In this document: piece by piece, positions 58,565-64,000 of the stretch
Position numbering within the stretch: position 1 is the stretch's first letter
Layout: each line of letters opens with the position of its first letter
NCBI RefSeq assembly: GCF_004345365.1
Contig: NZ_SLVF01000010.1
Coordinates: 186,001-250,000, forward strand
Direction of reading: 5' to 3'
DNA length: 64,000 nt
DNA from: Kribbella sp. VKM Ac-2568
Lineage (GTDB): Bacteria; Actinomycetota; Actinomycetes; Propionibacteriales; Kribbellaceae
Program-made: the position numbers and the translations under genes
The notes under the pieces: model-generated
Databases searched by the model: none
What the model was told of the DNA's origin: nothing
What the model saw: only the letters and a program-made list of their open reading frames with translations

Positions 58565-59014
58565 ATGCCGGACGAACTGCTGCGCCCGACCATCGGCGCC
58601 GGCGTCGACATGTCCGCGCGGCCCTGGCGGTTGGTGTCTCAGACGTACGTCGCGTTCTTCGGCGGCGTGATCGCCTCCACGGTGATCGCCTTCCTCAACG
58701 CCCGGCGCCTCGGAGTCCCGACCGACAAGCGCAGGCTGATCCTGGTCATCGGCGCGATCGGCCTGGTCCTGGCCGCCGTCGTGATCACGTTGCTCGCCGA
58801 CGACACCTCCACCTCCTCCGGCATCCGAGTGGCGGTCCGCCTGGTCGCGGTGGTCGCCTGCCTCGCCCAACTGCGGATCCAGCAGCCGATGGACCGGGCG
58901 TTCCAGTTGCGCGGCAGCGAGTACGGCTCGCTCTGGGGTCCGGGGATCGCCGCGGTGATCGGACTCGGCCTGCTCGAAGCGCTCCTGCTCGCGCTCGTGG
59001 TGGTGGCACTGTGA
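58565..59014 (+). CDS. Small membrane protein of unknown function (operon with TPR and AAA genes)
   Basis: A 149-residue protein with four likely spans: TYVAFFGGVIASTVIAFLNA, LILVIGAIGLVLAAVVITLL, a weaker one around IRVAVRLVAVVACLAQL and WGPGIAAVIGLGLLEALLLA at the C-terminus. I recognise no family. ATG 58565 follows GAGGGAG. Its stop overlaps the next gene's GTG (GTGA), so it is made together with the TPR membrane protein and the AAA ATPase. It could be the membrane anchor of that complex (inference). Confidence 0.8.
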   Translation: MPDELLRPTIGAGVDMSARPWRLVSQTYVAFFGGVIASTVIAFLNARRLGVPTDKRRLILVIGAIGLVLAAVVITLLADDTSTSSGIRVAVRLVAVVACLAQLRIQQPMDRAFQLRGSEYGSLWGPGIAAVIGLGLLEALLLALVVVAL

Positions 59015-59886
59015 CCGAACCAGCCGATGCAAGACTGCAAATGGCCGGTCACTGGCTGCAGATCGGACACCCCGAGCGCACCCTCGACGAACTCCAGGGC
59101 CTCTGGGGCGACGCCGCCCTCGACTACCGGGCGTACCTGTTCCGCGGTGCCGCCCTCCACGCGCTGAACCGCCACGCAGAGGCAGCCGACGTACTGCGGG
59201 ACGGCTTGTCCCACCACGGCCCGTTCCTCCCGCTGCTCCAGGTTCTGGGCTCAAGCCTTCGCGCGGTGGGGAATCTCCCCGAGGCCGAGGCGGCGTACCT
59301 CCAAGGCCTCAGCCTCGACCCGAACGACCCGGACCTGCTGATCGGTTACGCGATGGTGTGCCTCGCGGCGGGGCAGACCGAGAAGGCCGCCGCCCTCGTC
59401 GAGCGCGCCGCCTCCCAGGCTCCGGAGAGCGCCGCTGTCTCCGCGGCCCGGGCGCAGATCGCGTTCGCCCAGGGCCGGCACAAGGACATGCACCGGCACA
59501 GCCAGGAAGCGCTCTCTTACGATCCCGAGGATCCGGGCGCCAGGGCACTGCACGGAGCGTCGTCGATGCTGACCGGCGACTCCAAGTCGGGATACCGCTC
59601 TCTCGCGTCCGCGGCGTCCTCGCATCCGGGCGACCAGGACCTGCGCGAGGCCGCACGCGAGGCGAAGCTGATCAACCACCCGCTGCTGCGGCCGCTCCGC
59701 CCGTTTCAGCGGTTCAACCCGCTCGTGATCTGGGTCTGCGCGGTCGCCGTGATCTACGGCTTCCGTATCGCAGGGCTCGGCCCGTTGGCTGCGGTGGTTG
59801 CCGTCGGCTGGTTCGCGTTCTGCGTGTACTCGTGGGTGGCGCCGCCCCTGGTCCGCCGCTGGATCAACCGGAAGTGGGGTTCATGA
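59011..59886 (+). CDS. TPR protein with C-terminal membrane anchor
   Basis: A 291-residue protein. Residues 1-215 are tetratricopeptide repeats (YRAYLFRGAALHALNRHAEA; GNLPEAEAAYLQGLSLDPND; LLIGYAMVCLAAGQTEKA). Two spans follow near 237-275 (VIWVCAVAVIYGFRIAGLGP, AVVAVGWFAFCVYSWVAPPL) and then a short basic tail. The TPR part should be cytoplasmic and act as a docking surface. GTG 59011 overlaps the upstream stop and its stop overlaps the AAA gene's ATG. Family not recognised beyond TPR. Confidence 0.85.
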   Translation: MTEPADARLQMAGHWLQIGHPERTLDELQGLWGDAALDYRAYLFRGAALHALNRHAEAADVLRDGLSHHGPFLPLLQVLGSSLRAVGNLPEAEAAYLQGLSLDPNDPDLLIGYAMVCLAAGQTEKAAALVERAASQAPESAAVSAARAQIAFAQGRHKDMHRHSQEALSYDPEDPGARALHGASSMLTGDSKSGYRSLASAASSHPGDQDLREAAREAKLINHPLLRPLRPFQRFNPLVIWVCAVAVIYGFRIAGLGPLAAVVAVGWFAFCVYSWVAPPLVRRWINRKWGS

Positions 59887-61127
59887 GCAACGACCGGATC
59901 TCCGCGCTGCGCAAGGCGGTCGAGGCCAGCCCGGACGACGTACTGCTCCGGCTCGTGCTGGCCGAGTCACTCGTCGCCGCCGGTGAGACCGAGCCCGCGC
60001 TCGACCAGTACGTCGTACTGCTCGATCAGCAGGGGCTGCCGGATGATCAGCTGGTGGTCGTCGGTGAGCTGGCGGCGGTGAACGGCCGGCTCGCGTTGCT
60101 GCGGAGCTGTCTGGAAGCCGCGCGGCAGGCAGGCGTCGTCGAGGGCACCGGGCGACTGCAGCAACTGGCGGACGAGCTGATCGCCGAGCGCAGCGGCGTC
60201 AAGATCAAGGTCGGCCCCGAGGACGAGGCTCCGTTCGAGTTCGACACCCCGAAGGAGTCGACCACCTTCGACCAGGTCGGCGGGATGGACGAGATCAAGC
60301 GGGTCATCCACCGGATGGTGATCCTGCCGCTGAGCCGCCCTGAGCTGTACCAGAAGTACGGGCGGAAGTCCGGCGGCGGCGTGATGCTCTACGGACCGCC
60401 CGGCTGCGGCAAGACGCTGCTGGCCCGGGCGACCGCGGGGGAGTGCGGGCTGCCGTTCGTCAACGTGCGCATCGAAGACGTGATGGACCCCTACCTCGGG
60501 GTCTCCGAGCGGAACCTGCACGCCGCCTTCGAGCGAGCCCGGGCGAACGCGCCCTGCGTGTTGTTCCTCGACGAGCTGGACGCGCTGGCCTTCGCCCGGC
60601 ACAAGCACGGCGGCTCGGAATCACGCCGGCTGGTCGACGTACTGCTGCAGGAGCTCGACGCGATCGGCTCCGAGAACGAGGGTCTGCTGGTCCTGGCGGC
60701 GACCAACGCGCCGTGGGACGTGGACGAGGCGATGCTGCGGCCCGGGCGGTTCGACCGGGTGATCTTCGTGCCGCCGCCGGACGAGCCGGCCCGCGCCGAC
60801 ATCCTCTCGGTGCTGGTGAAGGAGGTGCCGTCCGCGGGGCTGGACCTCAAGGCGCTGGCGAACCAGACGCCGATGTTCAGCGGCGCGGATCTGCGCGCGC
60901 TGGTCGAGCGGGGGGTGGATCGGGTGATCGACGAGGCGCTCACATCCGGCGGAGAGCCGCCTCTGTCGATGCAGCACCTGACGACGGCGCTCCCGACGGT
61001 GAAGCCGTCCACGCTCGACTGGCTGCACCGGGTCCGCTCGTACATCGAGTTCGCCAACCAGTCCGAGCGGTACGACGACGTGGCCGCCTATCTCCGCAGC
61101 AAGGACATCCGCCGCCGGCTCAGCTAG
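59883..61127 (+). CDS. AAA ATPase with N-terminal TPR-like region
   Basis: A 414-residue classical AAA protein. Residues 1-105 are TPR-like helices (DDVLLRLVLAESLVAAGETE). A linker leads to the AAA module: FDQVGGMDEIKRVIHRMVIL, Walker A LYGPPGCGKTLLAR (170-182), Walker B VLFLDELDALA (226-236) and the second region of homology ATNAPWDVDEAMLRPGRFDR with arginine fingers. The small domain ends in a Vps4/spastin/Cdc48-like helix (VRSYIEFANQSERY). There is no protease domain, so it probably remodels or extracts proteins. Overlaps with the TPR membrane gene imply a membrane complex. Substrate unknown. Its last eight bases overlap the convergent methyltransferase. Confidence 0.88.
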   Translation: MSNDRISALRKAVEASPDDVLLRLVLAESLVAAGETEPALDQYVVLLDQQGLPDDQLVVVGELAAVNGRLALLRSCLEAARQAGVVEGTGRLQQLADELIAERSGVKIKVGPEDEAPFEFDTPKESTTFDQVGGMDEIKRVIHRMVILPLSRPELYQKYGRKSGGGVMLYGPPGCGKTLLARATAGECGLPFVNVRIEDVMDPYLGVSERNLHAAFERARANAPCVLFLDELDALAFARHKHGGSESRRLVDVLLQELDAIGSENEGLLVLAATNAPWDVDEAMLRPGRFDRVIFVPPPDEPARADILSVLVKEVPSAGLDLKALANQTPMFSGADLRALVERGVDRVIDEALTSGGEPPLSMQHLTTALPTVKPSTLDWLHRVRSYIEFANQSERYDDVAAYLRSKDIRRRLS

Positions 61128-61974
61128 GGGCCGGCGGTGCCGATGTCGTGTCGGTGGCGGTCGCGGTGCCGCCGTCGGTGTCTGTCGCGTTCGCCTTCGT
61201 GGCGTAGCCCATGTAGGAGATGTCGGTGCGGTCCACCTGGCCGACGTTCATCCTTCGGCTCAGCTCGCCGAAGGTGATCCGGCCGAGGCGCTGCTGTACG
61301 TAGTACCGGAGCAGCCTCGCCATACTCGCTCGGGGGCCGAGGCCGACGATCTCGTCGAGGCTCAGCCGATGCCGCCGCAGGTGGGCGCCGAGCTCGGACG
61401 GCGTGATGAACATGTCCCAGTTGTGCAGATCGGTGTCGATGACCCTGGTCAGCCGCCACTTCTGCAGCAGGCTGATGGCGAAGATCTGGCTGGCGGCAGT
61501 GTGGTTGATCGTGTCGAACAGGTAGAGACCGCCCGGCTTGAGCACCCGGGCCGATTCGCGGATCACCAGCTCGACGTCGGCGACGTGCTCGAGGACATCG
61601 CAGCAATAGGCGAGATCGAAGAACGCGCTCTCCAGCGGGAGGTGCTCGCCGGACGCGACGACGTACTCGATCTTCAGATCGGACGACGTGGCGTGGCGCC
61701 GGGCGGTCGCGATGGACACTCGCGAGGGGTCGACCCCGACGACCTGGCAGCCGAGCCTGGCGAACTCCTCGGCCAGGAAGCCACCGCCGCAGCCGACGTC
61801 CAGGGCTCGCAGTCCGGCCGGGTCCCGCCCGGTGCGTTCGAGCACCTCACGGAAGTAGGCGAGCCGCCCGGGCGTGAAGCTTCCGTGCAGCACGTTGAGC
61901 GGGTTGTCCTCGTCCCACCAGGTGCCGCCGAGGCGGTCGTAGATCTCGTTGTCGATGTGGTTGTCGATGGTCAT
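61120..61974 (-). CDS. SAM-dependent methyltransferase, UbiG-like
   Basis: A 284-residue class I methyltransferase. The SAM-binding motif is LRALDVGCGGGFLAEEFARL (residues 57-76). DNEIYDRLGGTWWDED at the N-terminus and LFDTINHTAASQIFAI are shared with UbiG, the O-methyltransferase of ubiquinone synthesis. Actinobacteria use menaquinone, so the true substrate is open. The C-terminus has a Thr/Ala/Asp low-complexity tail. ATG 61974 follows GAAGG; GTG 61983 is possible. It is downstream of the EF-G-like gene on the same strand. Confidence 0.85.
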   Translation of the reverse strand: MTIDNHIDNEIYDRLGGTWWDEDNPLNVLHGSFTPGRLAYFREVLERTGRDPAGLRALDVGCGGGFLAEEFARLGCQVVGVDPSRVSIATARRHATSSDLKIEYVVASGEHLPLESAFFDLAYCCDVLEHVADVELVIRESARVLKPGGLYLFDTINHTAASQIFAISLLQKWRLTRVIDTDLHNWDMFITPSELGAHLRRHRLSLDEIVGLGPRASMARLLRYYVQQRLGRITFGELSRRMNVGQVDRTDISYMGYATKANATDTDGGTATATDTTSAPPAPS

Positions 61975-62010
61975 TGCGGACACCTTCGGCCGGCACCGCA
62001 GTACGGAAGG

Positions 62011-64000
62011 TCAGGCCGTGGACTTCATCCGGGCGGCGGCCGACTCGGGCATCGCCTCGTAGCGGGCGAAGCTGCGGGTGAAGGACGCGGCGCCGTGGGA
62101 CAGCGAGCGCAGGTCGATCGCGTAGCGGGTGATCTCCACCTGCGGGACCTCCGCCTTCACCAGCGTGCGGTCCTCGCCGACGCGCTCGGTGCCGAGCAGT
62201 CTGCCGCGACGGCCGGACAGGTCGCTCATCACCGCGCCGACCAGGTCGTCCGGCGTCAGGACGGAGACGAGATCGACCGGCTCGAGCAGGTTCACCTTGG
62301 TCGCGGTGGCGGCCTCGCGGAGAGCGAGTCCACCCGCCATCTGGAACGCCATGTCCGACGAGTCGACGCTGTGCGCCTTGCCGTCGAGCAGGGTGACCCG
62401 GATGTTCACCATCGGATAGCCCGCGCCGACCCCCTTCTCCATCTGCGCGCGGATCCCCTTCTCCACGCTCGGGATGAACTGCCGCGGCACCGCGCCGCCG
62501 ACCACCTTGTCGACGAACTCGAACTCCATGCCCTCCGGCAGCGGCTCCACCTCGATGTCGCAGACGGCGTACTGGCCGTGGCCGCCGGACTGCTTCACGT
62601 GCCGGCCGTGGCCCTTCGCCTTGCCACCGAAGGTCTCCCGCAGCGGCACGCGCAGTTCCACGGTGTCCACCGTCACGCCGTACCGGTTCGCCAGTGCGTC
62701 GAGCACGACGTCGGAATGCGCCTCGCCCATGCACCACAGGACGATCTGGTGGGTCTCGGGGTTCTGCTCGATCCGGAGCGTCGGGTCTTCCGCGGCCAGC
62801 CGCTGCAACCCGACCGACAGTTTGTCCTCGTCCGTCTTCGCATGAGCCTGTACTGCGACCGGAAGGAGCGGCTCGGGCATCGTCCAGGGCTTGAGCAGGA
62901 GTGGATCCATCCTGTCGGACAGGGTGTCGCCGGTCTCCGCGCGAGTGAGCCGCCCGATCGCGCACAGATCACCCGCGACGACCGTGGTGGCGGGTCGCTG
63001 TTGCCGGCCCAGGGGGAACGACAGCGTGCCGATGCGCTCGTCCTCGTCGTGGTCCGCGTGGCTGTTGCCCTCACCGAAGAAGGACGTGAAATGGCCCGAC
63101 ACGTGAACCGTCGTGTCGGGCCTGATGGTGCCGGAGAACACCCGCACCAGGCTGACCCTGCCGACGTACGGGTCCGACGTCGTCTTCACCACCTCGGCGA
63201 GCAGTGGTCCCGAGGGATCGGTGGCCAGCTTGTTGCGCGGTACGCCGTGCGGGGTGAACACCTCGGGCAGCGGGTGCTCCAGTGGCGACGGGAAGCCGCT
63301 GGTCGCGACCTCGAGCAGTTCGTGGGTGCCGAGGCCGGTGCCGCTGCAGACCGGGATCACCGGGAAGAAGGAACCACGGGCGACCGCTCTCTCCAGGTCC
63401 TCGATCAGCACCGCCTGGTCGATCTCCTCGCCGCCGAGATAGCGCTCCATCAGCGACTCGTCCTCGGACTCCTCGATGATCCCCTCGATCAGGATGCCGC
63501 GGAGTTCCTCGATCTGATCGGCGTACTGCGGGTCCGGGGCGTGCGTGCTGCGGTTGCCGCCGTCGTACTCGTAGTACGTCTGGGAGAGCAGGCCGATCAG
63601 CCCCTTGCCGGCCGGGAGGTAGAGCGGCAGGACCTTGTCGCCGAACGCGTTCTGCGCCGTGGAGAGCGCATTCTCGTAGTTCGCGCGAGCGTGGTCCAGC
63701 TTGGTGATCACGACAGCCCGGGGCATCCCGACCCGGTCGCACTCCTGCCACAACGCCTTGGTCGGCTCATCCACGGCCTCGTTCGCCGCGACCACGAAGA
63801 GAGCGCAGTCCGCCGCGCGCAGGCCGGCCCGGAGCTCGCCGACGAAGTCTGCGTACCCGGGGGTGTCGATCAGGTTCACCTTGATGCCGTCGTGCTGCAG
63901 AGGCGCCAGCGCCAGTCCGACCGAGCGTTGCTGCCGGATCTCCGCGTCGTCGCAGTCGCACACCGTCGTACCGTCCACGACGCTGCCCGGTCTTGTGAGC
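62011..64000 (-). CDS. Elongation factor G-like GTPase (EF-G2 type), C-terminal part (runs off right edge)
   Basis: About 663 residues are present; the P-loop and start are beyond the window. The first visible residues LTRPGSVVDGTTVCDCDDAE match the switch I region of EF-G-like proteins. G3 is DTPGYADFVGELRAGLRAAD and G4 is ITKLDH (TKLD in place of NKxD). Domains II to V follow, with RETFGGKAKGHGRHVKQSGGHGQY in domain IV at the place of the translocation loop. The pattern fits the second EF-G-like protein of actinobacteria (FusA2 type), whose role is not settled, and not the main EF-G. Confidence 0.9.
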   Translation of the reverse strand, partial: LTRPGSVVDGTTVCDCDDAEIRQQRSVGLALAPLQHDGIKVNLIDTPGYADFVGELRAGLRAADCALFVVAANEAVDEPTKALWQECDRVGMPRAVVITKLDHARANYENALSTAQNAFGDKVLPLYLPAGKGLIGLLSQTYYEYDGGNRSTHAPDPQYADQIEELRGILIEGIIEESEDESLMERYLGGEEIDQAVLIEDLERAVARGSFFPVIPVCSGTGLGTHELLEVATSGFPSPLEHPLPEVFTPHGVPRNKLATDPSGPLLAEVVKTTSDPYVGRVSLVRVFSGTIRPDTTVHVSGHFTSFFGEGNSHADHDEDERIGTLSFPLGRQQRPATTVVAGDLCAIGRLTRAETGDTLSDRMDPLLLKPWTMPEPLLPVAVQAHAKTDEDKLSVGLQRLAAEDPTLRIEQNPETHQIVLWCMGEAHSDVVLDALANRYGVTVDTVELRVPLRETFGGKAKGHGRHVKQSGGHGQYAVCDIEVEPLPEGMEFEFVDKVVGGAVPRQFIPSVEKGIRAQMEKGVGAGYPMVNIRVTLLDGKAHSVDSSDMAFQMAGGLALREAATATKVNLLEPVDLVSVLTPDDLVGAVMSDLSGRRGRLLGTERVGEDRTLVKAEVPQVEITRYAIDLRSLSHGAASFTRSFARYEAMPESAAARMKSTA

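Overview
The window is high-GC DNA with dense, mostly short-gapped genes, GTG starts, many 4-base ATGA/GTGA gene overlaps and an actinobacterial gene repertoire: ferredoxin sulfite reductase with APS reductase, the thrS-HIT-pgsA-acyltransferase-pimA phosphatidylinositol mannoside block, a ZTP riboswitch before glyA, a cysteine leader peptide, a ZAS anti-sigma factor, a CGNR zinc finger and AidB-like and EF-G2-like proteins. It is an actinomycete chromosome. Gene content and codon habit suggest Propionibacteriales, possibly Kribbella or a relative, but no rRNA or marker is present to fix the genus.

Layout. 1-5420: a minus-strand sugar uptake and catabolism operon (binding protein, two permeases, VOC protein, aldo/keto reductase, GH1 beta-glucosidase running off the left edge), with a candidate repressor operator upstream. 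5515-8180: ZapE-like ATPase, a membrane protein and a PPK2 kinase. 8247-9557: a two-gene operon of a ribbon-helix-helix protein and an unusual fusion of a degraded Doc/Fic-like domain with a double ClpN domain. 9590-15392: a tightly overlapped assimilatory sulfate reduction operon (sulfite reductase, small Cys-rich protein, cysH, cysD, cysN, siroheme chelatase), headed by a previously unmarked 30-residue leader peptide ending in tandem Cys codons. 15675-17824: a MarR/GbsR regulator divergent from a DHA2 efflux pump, with a clear operator between them. 17833-24471: glyA with ZTP riboswitch, AidB-like dehydrogenase, YihY/BrkB membrane protein, RsgA and an SDR.

25014-31838 is the most fluid region. 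It holds two near-identical tRNA Gly-Cys-Val triads about 2.58 kb apart, each trailed by degenerate 30-bp tandem repeats, with an ECF sigma factor and a PPOX-fold flavoprotein between them. Beyond lie an aminodeoxychorismate-lyase-like gene, a CGNR regulator and a tRNA-Val(CAC) that carries the remains of an integrated element (a frameshifted tyrosine integrase). Next to it is a DsrE/arylsulfatase pair and an imperfect direct repeat. 34594-43496: a GT39 membrane glycosyltransferase, a LuxR regulator with a flavin monooxygenase, an SDR, a GntR/periplasmic-fold regulator with paired operators and a two-component system whose kinase has an extra C-terminal extracytoplasmic domain. 43723-47564: an orphan MinD-like ATPase with a long Pro-rich N-terminus, then an ABC exporter operon with a DedA gene in the middle.

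47886-55596: the thrS-HIT-pgsA-acyltransferase-pimA block for PI/PIM lipids, split by two minus-strand genes. 55600-58408: ECF sigma factor with zinc anti-sigma factor, an MFS transporter and a second HIT protein. 58565-61127: a translationally coupled three-gene operon (membrane protein, TPR membrane protein, TPR-AAA ATPase) with no function I can name. 61120-64000: a UbiG-type methyltransferase and an EF-G-like GTPase cut by the right edge. The best candidates for undescribed biology are the RHH/Doc-ClpN operon and the TPR-AAA membrane operon.
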